From the NCBI GenBank assembly GCA_019429105.1, contig JAHYJE010000004.1, positions 32,956 through 96,955 of the forward strand: 64,000 nucleotides of DNA, read 5' to 3'. The stretch is from Syntrophobacterales bacterium. GTDB lineage: Bacteria; Desulfobacterota; Syntrophia; Syntrophales; UBA5619. The notes below the pieces were generated by a model that saw only the letters and a list, made by a program, of their open reading frames with translations, did not search any database and was not told the DNA's origin. Positions 36,596 through 45,080 of this stretch are shown piece by piece; the stretch's first letter is position 1, and every line of letters starts with the position of its first letter. Both the position numbers and the translations under genes were made by a program.

Positions 36596-39500
36596 ATGAA
36601 AAAGCTGCCGAAGGAAATTCTCAACTACTTTGCCACCTTCACCGAAACCCGGTTTAATTTCCGGCGGCTCATCAATTATAAATGGACGAACAATGAACTG
36701 ACGCTCGATCTCTCGCTTTTCCCGACATTTCAGACACGGCTACTTCAAAAAATCAAAACCGGCGACCTCTCGCCTGTTACCATAAAGCAAAATGAATATA
36801 CCATTGTGATCAGCAAGGAAGTACTCCAGCTTGACGTCGAAGCTCTGCTGCAAAACAAAGTCAATAAATCCTATTTGGACAAATGTTTGACCGACGAATA
36901 CGCCCTGATTGCCCAAAACAAGGCTTTCATTGCAGATCAGAGGTGCGAAATCGTGCCGGAAGAAGATGATCCGGCTGGGCATGAATTACTGACACGGCAA
37001 AAATCACTCGCGTTGAAAGAAGGACTGAGGACCTATAATCTTGCCCTGCGGCGTGAGTTTGAAAAGACCTTAAACAAGTTGCATGAAAAAGTTGTTGAGC
37101 AAAAGAAAGATGAACTCAATATTGAACATGTACCGTCGTCCATATTCGGCGGGACCAATTATGTGAATCAGAAATTTGAACAGATCAAAGCCATCGGCAA
37201 TAATTTCACAGACAGCAATAGTTACATTCAGTCGCTTTTGGAATATTTCAGGAAATCCATTGACGATATTGTCATCTACGACCTCTACTACAATCTTCAG
37301 AAGTATGCCGATTTTACCAAACTGGGCACGCTGTACCTGTTCTTTCACATGCTCGTGGACAATGGCGAGGCGTATCCTTTGTATTTTATTGAAGTTGAAT
37401 ATCGGACGTCCAGTTCGGAAGTCACCTTATCCTTTCCCCGTAACTTGATGCTTTTAAACACGCCGGCCATAAATTACTTTAAATATGACAGCGTGCTGAC
37501 CATTCCGAGGGCCTCTTCCATTACCGCAATGAACGCATATCTGGGTGCGATGGAAACCTTTATCCAAACTCAATACGGATTCCAAACGCCGTTTATTACG
37601 GAGCCGTCTTTTAACCGCATCACGCATGTGGACAATAAATTCCCCGCCATCAAGAATCGAATCGGCTTTCAAACGATTATGAATGAAGATAAGAAACTGC
37701 TGGACTACTCCGAGCTCATGACCAAAACGGAAATGAATCCGGAAGGCAAGTTTTCCGATTTCATCGATCAGTATGTCAGAGGGTCCGTTCCCAACCATCA
37801 GGAAGAAGTCGATCGAAAATTTCTGGAAAAGTATTCCATTAAAAACCCGGCGCGTTATATTTCCAATAGTCCGCTCCCGCTGAACAATTCGCAGAAACGC
37901 ATATTGCTTGCGCTGGCGAATGAAAAGAACCACGTGATCGTAGTTGATGGCCCGCCGGGTACGGGAAAATCGCACACCATTGCCGCGCTCACCTATTGGG
38001 CCAATGAGAATAATAAATCGGTGGTAATTACGTCGCATAAACAAGAGGCGCTCGATGTCATTGACCGCATGCTGACGGATAAATACAAATCTCTGCACCC
38101 GCAGGCCAAACCGTCCATTGTCCGGATGGATAAGGAAACAGGTTCGGCAAACAATCTTCCCAATACCCTGGCAACTTCGGTGCTGGGCGCGGCAAGCACG
38201 CGAGCGCTTGATTACAATAAGGAAGCAAACCAAACAGATGCAAAGAGACAGAGTGAACGACTCATCCGCAAGATTGAAGACAAATTAGCACAGTCCGGAT
38301 GCTATGAGGAAACAATTCAAAAGATCATCCAGTTTGATGATGTCGATCAGAAACTGGCAACAGATGTCCAACTGGCATCCATTCTCTCTGCAATCAAGCC
38401 ACCGGGGCAGAAAACCGATTTTACCGTCATTCAGGAATTTCTGGATTCCGGCATATTGCCCAAACTAAGCTTCGCGAGTCTTGAGGAATACGCCTATCTT
38501 CTGGAGCAGAAAGAAAATATCCCGGCGTTTCTGGAGGCATGTGAAAGACTGCACCGGGTTCCCGAAGCCGATTTACGGATGGAAACGGCGCTTGCGGAAA
38601 TTCCCCCGAGCTTTTCAGAACTGCTGGCCGATCTCCAGGCGCACTTTAAGGATGATATTCAGCTTTCAGAAATCACCACAAAACACGCAACCGCCGGATT
38701 TTTTAAGAAGCTATTGGGCAAAGCGCCCAAAGATGAAACGCTCAAAGCGATGCTCGCCGAGCTTTCCAGTTTGCAGTTTGCCAATGTCGTTGCGGAGATT
38801 GCCCGAATCCTGAAAAGAGAAAAAGAAAGCATCACCATCCGCGATCTTGTGGAAGGTGTGGAAAAAATTAGATTCGTTATCTCCATCAAAAAATATAAGG
38901 ATTTGCTGGAATCTTATCGGGCGCTGCCCGGCAATCCGGACAAAAGCATCGGCGATATTTATGAAGCATTCCGGAAATTGGATGAATTTAAAGACTTGTT
39001 AACCCTTGCCCTGTATCAGGCGTTGCAGTCTTCATTCAAGAATTATGGCCCCCTGCTGACTCATTTCGGCATAACGGAAAAAAGCCTGAAAGGACTGGCC
39101 AAACTTAAAGGGCTGGATGAAAAGACGAAACACGCCTGGCAATGGATGCAACTGCATTATTTTCTTTCCGGGCAAGCCCGTTTGTCCGCGCTCCATCTGA
39201 CGGATTTCGACAGCTACTGCCGGCTCAAACAAAAAGAAATTGAAAATCTCAATGATCAGCGCCTGAAAAACCTCAACAACCATCTGGGCGAAATGGCCCG
39301 AATCAAGGTGTCCTATGAAGGCGGAAAACGCTTTACGGCGGCAGAAGCCAAAGTGCTGCTGGGCGGAATCTCCTGCATCATTGCGGAACCAGGCACGATC
39401 TCCCGGCACTTTCCGATGGAAGAAGGACTGATTGATGTGCTCATCATTGATGAAGCCTCGCAGGTTTCCATTGCCGATTCCATTTCACTGATCCTGCGCG

Positions 39501-40894
39501 CCAAACAGGTTGTGATTTTCGGCGATGAATACCAGTACGGCGCCGTGAGCGCCACCAACGTCAACGCCCGTTATTCGGCAAGCTATTTCAGTAAAATCAT
39601 CAGCGCTTTTGCCGATGATTACAACACGACCGTGACGGCGGCCGCCGAGAAGGAACTGGTTGATGAGGTATCACGCAAAATCTCTGCCGACGACCAGATG
39701 ATCGACATTCCCCTCAAGCCGGAGCCGGGAAAGATTCTCTGGCTGAAAACATTCGACATCCGCACCTCAACCTTGACCTTTGCCAAGGCCATTGCCAACT
39801 ATACAACGTCGCTCAAGGAACATTTTCGCAGCTTCCCGGAAATCATCAGCTATTCCAACGATCATTTTTACAAAGAAGCGCAGATGGAACTGATTGTCAA
39901 CCGCATCCGCACCAAGCCCATTGGGGAAGTCTTGCAGTTTATCCATGTCGAAACGCAGGGCAAGGCCGGCCCCAATACCAATCTGGATGAGATAGAAACT
40001 ATTGCCAACGATATTCAAAAGCGCCTGAAAGAAGGATTCAAAGGCACCATCGGCGTGATCACGTCTTTTAGAGAACAGCAGGCGCGCATGGAGCAGTCTC
40101 TCAATGAACGCTTCAACATGGCGGCGCTGAGGCGCGACCATAAACTGGCGATCTGGTTTGTGGGCGATGTGCAGGGCGAGGAGCGCGACATCGTTTATTA
40201 TTCGTTTGTCGAAGGTAAAAATATTAATAACGCCAACTTAGCGACGATTTACCCCGTGCTGCAAGGCACGGCTGACAGCATCCGCAGCCTGAAAATGCAA
40301 AGGCTCAACGTCGGTTTCAGCCGCGCCAAAGACACCATGATCTTTGTGATGAGCCAGCCGCTAGAAAATTTCAGCAATACGCGCCTGGGCGATGCGCTCA
40401 AGCACTATGCAAGCACATTGGAACAAAATAAAAAGAATGATTTCTTTATTGAAAACGAGGCGGTCTTTGAATCGCCCATGGAGAAGAAATTATATGCCCT
40501 GCTTCTGGAAACCCCCTTTGTGCAGGAGCGCCGCGAGCATATCAAGATCATCCCGCAGTTTGACATCGGCAAATATATTGCAGCCGAGTATAACGCCAGC
40601 ATACCCAAATACCGCGCCGACTTTCTTTTGACCTATGCCAAAGGCGGCAAGGAAGAAACGCTGATTCTGGAATATGACGGTCTGGAATATCATTTCCAAA
40701 ATCCGCGCGACGTCAACAACCTCAACTTTTCCCAAAGCTATCTGGATTACGACACGCAAAGACAAATGGAGCTGGAAAGCTACGGTTACCGGTTCCTTCG
40801 AATCAATAAATTCAACCTGCGGCCGCAAATGCCGGGGCAGACGGAAGTGGATGTGTTGGATCAGTTATTGAAGGAGAGTTTTACCAGTCATTAG
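36596..40894 (+). CDS. large SF1 (DNA2/NAM7-like) helicase with C-terminal DUF559-like nuclease
   Basis: 1432 residues. The N-terminal ~430 residues match nothing I know. Helicase core: Q-motif region PLPLNNSQKRILLALAN, Walker A VDGPPGTGKSHT (about 452), a long helical insertion, Walker B VLIIDEASQVSIADS (about 952), GDEYQYGAV (motif III) and RLNVGFSRAKDTM (motif VI, about 1240). The last ~130 residues (FESPMEKKLYALL, IPQFDIGKYIAAEYNASIPKYRADF, LILEYDGLEYH) look like a Vsr/DUF559-type PD-(D/E)xK nuclease with Asp and ExD metal ligands. Helicase-nuclease fusions of this kind are linked to anti-phage defence. It heads a defence island with lower GC than its neighbours. Confidence 0.85.
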   Translation: MKKLPKEILNYFATFTETRFNFRRLINYKWTNNELTLDLSLFPTFQTRLLQKIKTGDLSPVTIKQNEYTIVISKEVLQLDVEALLQNKVNKSYLDKCLTDEYALIAQNKAFIADQRCEIVPEEDDPAGHELLTRQKSLALKEGLRTYNLALRREFEKTLNKLHEKVVEQKKDELNIEHVPSSIFGGTNYVNQKFEQIKAIGNNFTDSNSYIQSLLEYFRKSIDDIVIYDLYYNLQKYADFTKLGTLYLFFHMLVDNGEAYPLYFIEVEYRTSSSEVTLSFPRNLMLLNTPAINYFKYDSVLTIPRASSITAMNAYLGAMETFIQTQYGFQTPFITEPSFNRITHVDNKFPAIKNRIGFQTIMNEDKKLLDYSELMTKTEMNPEGKFSDFIDQYVRGSVPNHQEEVDRKFLEKYSIKNPARYISNSPLPLNNSQKRILLALANEKNHVIVVDGPPGTGKSHTIAALTYWANENNKSVVITSHKQEALDVIDRMLTDKYKSLHPQAKPSIVRMDKETGSANNLPNTLATSVLGAASTRALDYNKEANQTDAKRQSERLIRKIEDKLAQSGCYEETIQKIIQFDDVDQKLATDVQLASILSAIKPPGQKTDFTVIQEFLDSGILPKLSFASLEEYAYLLEQKENIPAFLEACERLHRVPEADLRMETALAEIPPSFSELLADLQAHFKDDIQLSEITTKHATAGFFKKLLGKAPKDETLKAMLAELSSLQFANVVAEIARILKREKESITIRDLVEGVEKIRFVISIKKYKDLLESYRALPGNPDKSIGDIYEAFRKLDEFKDLLTLALYQALQSSFKNYGPLLTHFGITEKSLKGLAKLKGLDEKTKHAWQWMQLHYFLSGQARLSALHLTDFDSYCRLKQKEIENLNDQRLKNLNNHLGEMARIKVSYEGGKRFTAAEAKVLLGGISCIIAEPGTISRHFPMEEGLIDVLIIDEASQVSIADSISLILRAKQVVIFGDEYQYGAVSATNVNARYSASYFSKIISAFADDYNTTVTAAAEKELVDEVSRKISADDQMIDIPLKPEPGKILWLKTFDIRTSTLTFAKAIANYTTSLKEHFRSFPEIISYSNDHFYKEAQMELIVNRIRTKPIGEVLQFIHVETQGKAGPNTNLDEIETIANDIQKRLKEGFKGTIGVITSFREQQARMEQSLNERFNMAALRRDHKLAIWFVGDVQGEERDIVYYSFVEGKNINNANLATIYPVLQGTADSIRSLKMQRLNVGFSRAKDTMIFVMSQPLENFSNTRLGDALKHYASTLEQNKKNDFFIENEAVFESPMEKKLYALLLETPFVQERREHIKIIPQFDIGKYIAAEYNASIPKYRADFLLTYAKGGKEETLILEYDGLEYHFQNPRDVNNLNFSQSYLDYDTQRQMELESYGYRFLRINKFNLRPQMPGQTEVDVLDQLLKESFTSH

Positions 40895-40930
40895 TAAGCA
40901 TACGATTATTGGCAAGGAGCCACGCTATTC

Positions 40931-41347
40931 ATGACGGCTAAAAACAAAGGCACTTTATCCCCGATTCAGTATGGTAAATTTTTGCAGGCCATCCGGCAGC
41001 GTATCCAGAACAGCCGGATGATGGCGTACCGCGCCGTGCACAAGGAATTGATTGATCTATATTGGGACATCGGCAGAGAAATTACCCAGCGGCAGGAGCG
41101 CACAGGGTGGGGCAAAGCGGTCGTCGAGCGTCTGGCGAAGGATTTGCAAAAGGAATTTGCCGGATCGACCGGATTTTCGGCGCAAAACCTATGGTTCATG
41201 CGTCAACTGTATACGGAATATAAAGATTTTCCAAATCTCTTACAGCTTGTTAGAGAAATTCCCTGGGGACAGAATATTGCTGTCATGCCTAAGCTCAAAG
41301 ACCCGGACGCGAGGGAATACTATTTGCGGATGTGGAATGAATATTAG
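40931..41347 (+). pseudogene. YhcG/DUF1016-type nuclease, truncated after the N-terminal domain
   Basis: 138 residues: QAIRQRIQNSRMMAYRAVHKELIDLYWDIGREI, then GWGKAVVERLAKDLQKEF and SAQNLWFMRQLYTEY, all from the DUF1016 N-terminal domain. Full proteins are about 340-380 residues and carry a PD-(D/E)xK nuclease domain after the segment ending AREYYLRM. Here the frame turns into WNEY-stop at exactly that point, so the nuclease domain is lost. It begins 36 bases after the helicase gene. A free-standing N-terminal domain could still bind a partner but is most simply a relic. Confidence 0.7.
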
Positions 41348-41394
41348 CATTCCTGACAAGTAATGATGGTCTCGACAGCCGGTATAGGGTAATG

Positions 41395-41419
41395 AACCGG
41401 TTACAAAATGTAACCGTTT
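41395..41419. promoter_or_regulatory. perfect dyad upstream of the AlbA/ATPase gene
   Basis: CGGTTAC-AAAAT-GTAACCG (41398-41416) is a perfect 7-base dyad 47 bases before the next start codon, with another ACCGG-type motif (GCCGGTA) about 15 bases earlier. It fits an operator bound by the adjacent winged-helix protein, or a weak hairpin; no T-run follows, so it is not a terminator. Confidence 0.4.
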
Positions 41420-41463
41420 GAAGAGGGTAGCCCAAGACGGAGAAATTCAAAAAAAGGCACACT

Positions 41464-42849
41464 ATGCGCAAGGTTGAAAATCAAAATAAGGAATTCAAGC
41501 AGGCCTGGAATGGAAACTGTTTGAAAACCATTTGCGCCTTTGCCAACACCGAAGGCGGAAAGCTCTACATTGGCATTGACGATGAGGGAAAACCGGTTGA
41601 CATAAAAGATGCCGCCAAATCCCTGGACGACATCCCCAATCAAACAAAAGACATTTTAGGTATTACGCCCGACGTCAAACTGAAAAAGAAAGACGGCAAG
41701 AATATTATCGAAGTAACGGTGGCCCCGTCTTCCGCCCCGATTTCCTACCACGGCCGCTTTTACACGCGCAGCGGCAGCTCCTCCATTGAAATCAAGGGGC
41801 ACGAACTGGTGGAACTGCTGATGCAAAAATCCGGGCGCTCCTGGGATGGATTTATCGAAGAGGGCGCAACGCTCAAAGACATTGACCCCGCCGCTATTAA
41901 CAAATTCCGGAAACTGGCTGCCAAAAAAATCCCGCAGATTACGGACGAAAAAAGCGCCCAGGCAATCCTCCAGAAATTAAACCTTCAGGAAAAAGGAAAA
42001 CTTAGGCGTGCAGCTCTTTTGCTTTTCGGGAAAAACCCGAAGAAATTTCACATCACCGCCTATATCAAAATCGGCAAATTTGTCAGCGCCACCGATCTGA
42101 TCAGCACGGACGATATTGAAGGCAATCTTTTCGATCAGGTGGATAAGTCCATAGAAATTTTAAGGATAAAATATCTGCTTTCCAATATTACGTATGAAGG
42201 CATTTACCGCAAAGACAATATGGAATATCCGGAAGAAGCCCTGCGCGAAGCGATCATCAACGCCGTGATTCACCGCAACTATATGGGCGCGCACACTCAA
42301 CTTCGGATAGATCCCGAAAGTCTCAATCTCTGGAATGAAGGCGGCTTGCCACCCGGCATCGTAGTTACGGATTTAAAGACATGGCACTTGTCCAGACCGC
42401 GCAATGAGCTTCTGGCTGACGTCTTTTTCAAGGCGGGCATGATTGAAGCCTGGGGACGGGGCACCGTCAAGATTGTGGATGAATGTAAAAAGGCCGGGCT
42501 GCCCGAGCCGGAGTTCCGCGAAGAGTTCGGGGGTTTTTCCGTGCGTTTCCACAAAGCGGCAAAAGCCCAAGAGGCCCAGTCGAAGGCCCAGTCGAAGGCC
42601 CAGTCGAAGGCCCAGTCAGAAAGAATACTTTTTATCCTGTCACGCTCGGAGGCATCGGCGAGTGAACTGTTGTTGGAACTTGGGCTTAAATCTAAAACAG
42701 GATATTTGAAAAGGGAGATAAAGGAACTGATGGATGAAAATCTAATTGAATACACCATTCCTGACAAACCCATCAGCCGCCTGCAGAAGTATCGTCTTAC
42801 CGCCAAGGGGCGGAGGATTCTGGTGGTAAGGCAAGACGATAATAAGTGA
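41464..42849 (+). CDS. AlbA_2 domain / RecG-like ATPase regulator with winged helix
   Basis: 461 residues. N-terminal AlbA_2 (Schlafen-type) domain with EFKQAW and [20 protein letters not shown], then a GHKL-type HATPase_c_4 domain ([51 protein letters not shown]) and a C-terminal winged helix. Between the last two lies a tandem KAQS repeat (residues about 370-382). Such proteins accompany restriction and other defence loci and are thought to act as nucleic-acid-dependent regulators. Intact, unlike its relative at 31662. The end overlaps a possible upstream start of mod, so translation may be coupled. Confidence 0.82.
   Translation: MRKVENQNKEFKQAWNGNCLKTICAFANTEGGKLYIGIDDEGKPVDIKDAAKSLDDIPNQTKDILGITPDVKLKKKDGKNIIEVTVAPSSAPISYHGRFYTRSGSSSIEIKGHELVELLMQKSGRSWDGFIEEGATLKDIDPAAINKFRKLAAKKIPQITDEKSAQAILQKLNLQEKGKLRRAALLLFGKNPKKFHITAYIKIGKFVSATDLISTDDIEGNLFDQVDKSIEILRIKYLLSNITYEGIYRKDNMEYPEEALREAIINAVIHRNYMGAHTQLRIDPESLNLWNEGGLPPGIVVTDLKTWHLSRPRNELLADVFFKAGMIEAWGRGTVKIVDECKKAGLPEPEFREEFGGFSVRFHKAAKAQEAQSKAQSKAQSKAQSERILFILSRSEASASELLLELGLKSKTGYLKREIKELMDENLIEYTIPDKPISRLQKYRLTAKGRRILVVRQDDNK
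42574..42617 (+). repeat. 12-base tandem repeat inside the AlbA/ATPase gene
   Basis: Four near-identical units of GCCCAGTCGAAG encode (A-Q-S-K)n, giving [16 protein letters not shown]. The unit length is a multiple of three, so slippage would change linker length without breaking the frame. Confidence 0.8.
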
Positions 42850-42869
42850 CCGGAACAAATGGAGGATCA

Positions 42870-45077
42870 ATGTCTAAGGTTGAACTGACAGAGGAAGAAA
42901 AGGCCGCTATATTGGAGGCGATTAATAAAGGTGTGGAGCCCAGGGCGGACTTGCTGCCCAAGCTTTTTCCAGGGCTTGCCGAAAAGTTTGACGTGCAGGC
43001 CCTCGACCGCGCCAAGATTCCCACGCTGGAATATGCAGGCAAGCGCTCGAAAGCGGCCATCTTGGCGGAAGCCCACGCGGGCATCGGCGCCGCGCCTCTG
43101 CAAACCGTGCGTTGCTTGGGCGATACAAAAAACGGCGAATGGAAAAACCTGATCGTTCAGGGCGACAACCTGCAATTTTTGAAAACCTGTTACCGCAATG
43201 TTGACCCGCTGATTAAAGACAAAGTCAAAGGGAAAGTGAAGCTGATCTATATTGATCCGCCGTTCGCGACGAAGAGTGAGTTCGGAGGCAAAGACGGTGA
43301 AAGAAGTTATGCGGATAAGGTTGATACTGCGGAGTTTATAGAAGCACTACGTGAGCGGTTGATATATCAACGCGAGTTATTGGCTGATGACGGGGGTATT
43401 TATGTGCATCTAGACTATAGGATGGTATCTCACATAAGAATTATTTTAGATGAGATATTTGGAAGCTTTAAGAATCAGATATCTTGGAAAAGATCTGCAA
43501 TTGCATCTAATGTCAATAAGCAATATCGCAATAGTCAAGACTTTATTCTCTTTTATTCAAAATCTGAAAATAATTTATTTAAGCCACAATTTGGTAAATA
43601 CTCGGAATCGTCAAAAGCACATTATAACAAAGTAGATGAAAAAGGTGTTTTTCGAACAGTTCCATTGATGGCGAGTGGAAAAACGAACGAAGGACTCTCG
43701 GGGCAACCGTGGCGTGGCATTGACGTGTCTAGCAGAGGTAAAAGTGGGATGCATTGGCTTAAAAGTCATGATGAATTGGAAAGACTTGATGCAGAAGGTA
43801 TAATATATTGGAATACAAAAGGTATTCCAGAACTTAAGTATTATAGTTCGGAGGCTAAAGGTGTTTATATAAGTGACTTTTGGGAAGATATTACTGTAAT
43901 AAATTCTATGGCAATCGAATACCAAAATTACATGACTCAAAAACCTGAAGCCTTGCTTGAACGGATTATATTAGGATCCTCAAATCCTGATGATCTTGTT
44001 ATGGACATCTTTGGCGGTTCCGGTACAACTGCTGCCGTTGCGGAAAAGCTGGGCCGTCGCTGGATTACCTGTGATTTTGGTAAACACTCTATTTATACGA
44101 TCCAAAAACGCTTACTAAACATTGCTGATTCAAGAAAAATCAACATTCAGACTCAAGAAGACACCGTTGATATAGAACGCTGCAATAAATGCAATAGTGT
44201 GATTGCGGAGACCGATGAATATATAAAATGTAAAGATTGCGGTTCAATTTATCACAAGGAAATGAAGGAAAAAATTGAAAAACACGGACTTAAACCCAAA
44301 CCGTTTTGCGTCGTCTCCGCCGGTGCTTATGATTTTTCGCATGTCATGGACTTGCGAAAGCATAAGGACAAATACATTGATTTCGTCCTGGCCCTGTTTA
44401 ATCTCACGCGCGATGAGGAAAAAGCAAAAAAATACAAACTGGCCAATATTTATGCGGTTTGGGACAACCACCCGGTAGAAGTCTATCCGGTCTGGGATGA
44501 TGAATTTTTAAAGCAGGTGAAAATTGACGAGGCGTATCTGCGCGGAATTGTCGCGCAGGCAGGCGGGCGCCTGAAAGGCGAATATATCATCATCGCGCCG
44601 GAGAGCTGCGCCAATGTCGGCGATACCAAGCTTAAAAATCAGGAAGGCCGGGATGTTCAGTTTCTCATCAAGCCCTTTCCCTACAAGGTGCTGGAAGACA
44701 TCTCCCGCAATTTCGTGCTCTGCGAGCAGCCCAACTCGCAGGCCAACGTCAACAACCTCATCACGTCCACCGCCTTTTACTTTAACGATGACGTCAAGAT
44801 CAAAGCCAAACGCTGCGCCCAAGGCTTTAAACTGTGCAAGTTTGAAACCAAAATTCTGGATAAAGAAGGCAAAAAGTTTCCGGGCTTTACGGGTCTGTCG
44901 ATGATCCTGGTGGATCTGGATTATGAACAAGGCAAACCCTTCGATATGGACAAAACCATTTTCGCCGGCGACGTTGCCGAAGACGGCAAGATCATCTTTG
45001 ACGGGCTCACCAAAAGCGTGGGCCTGATCGCTATTGACCGCCACGGCAACGAATCCAAACCCTACAATTTGGAGTAA
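42870..45077 (+). CDS. mod: type III restriction-modification methyltransferase (Mod)
   Basis: 735-residue DNA adenine methylase and specificity subunit. Catalytic motif IV is DPPF (about residue 128, in [16 protein letters not shown]), with SAM-binding motif I after it ([21 protein letters not shown]), the beta-class order typical of type III Mod. The target-recognition region lies between them. A zinc ribbon follows (CNKCNSVI...[12 protein letters not shown], four Cys). Positions about 43300-44260 are strikingly AT-rich (one 60-base stretch is 30% GC) whereas both flanks are near 50-60%, which suggests a swapped recognition domain. ATG 42870 follows TGGAGG; res starts three bases after the stop. 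Confidence 0.92.
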   Translation: MSKVELTEEEKAAILEAINKGVEPRADLLPKLFPGLAEKFDVQALDRAKIPTLEYAGKRSKAAILAEAHAGIGAAPLQTVRCLGDTKNGEWKNLIVQGDNLQFLKTCYRNVDPLIKDKVKGKVKLIYIDPPFATKSEFGGKDGERSYADKVDTAEFIEALRERLIYQRELLADDGGIYVHLDYRMVSHIRIILDEIFGSFKNQISWKRSAIASNVNKQYRNSQDFILFYSKSENNLFKPQFGKYSESSKAHYNKVDEKGVFRTVPLMASGKTNEGLSGQPWRGIDVSSRGKSGMHWLKSHDELERLDAEGIIYWNTKGIPELKYYSSEAKGVYISDFWEDITVINSMAIEYQNYMTQKPEALLERIILGSSNPDDLVMDIFGGSGTTAAVAEKLGRRWITCDFGKHSIYTIQKRLLNIADSRKINIQTQEDTVDIERCNKCNSVIAETDEYIKCKDCGSIYHKEMKEKIEKHGLKPKPFCVVSAGAYDFSHVMDLRKHKDKYIDFVLALFNLTRDEEKAKKYKLANIYAVWDNHPVEVYPVWDDEFLKQVKIDEAYLRGIVAQAGGRLKGEYIIIAPESCANVGDTKLKNQEGRDVQFLIKPFPYKVLEDISRNFVLCEQPNSQANVNNLITSTAFYFNDDVKIKAKRCAQGFKLCKFETKILDKEGKKFPGFTGLSMILVDLDYEQGKPFDMDKTIFAGDVAEDGKIIFDGLTKSVGLIAIDRHGNESKPYNLE

Positions 45078-45080
45078 TTT

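Noticed and set aside
41395..41419. Intrinsic terminator before the AlbA/ATPase gene
   Set aside because: The dyad is AT-containing, short and lacks a T-run; an operator is more plausible.
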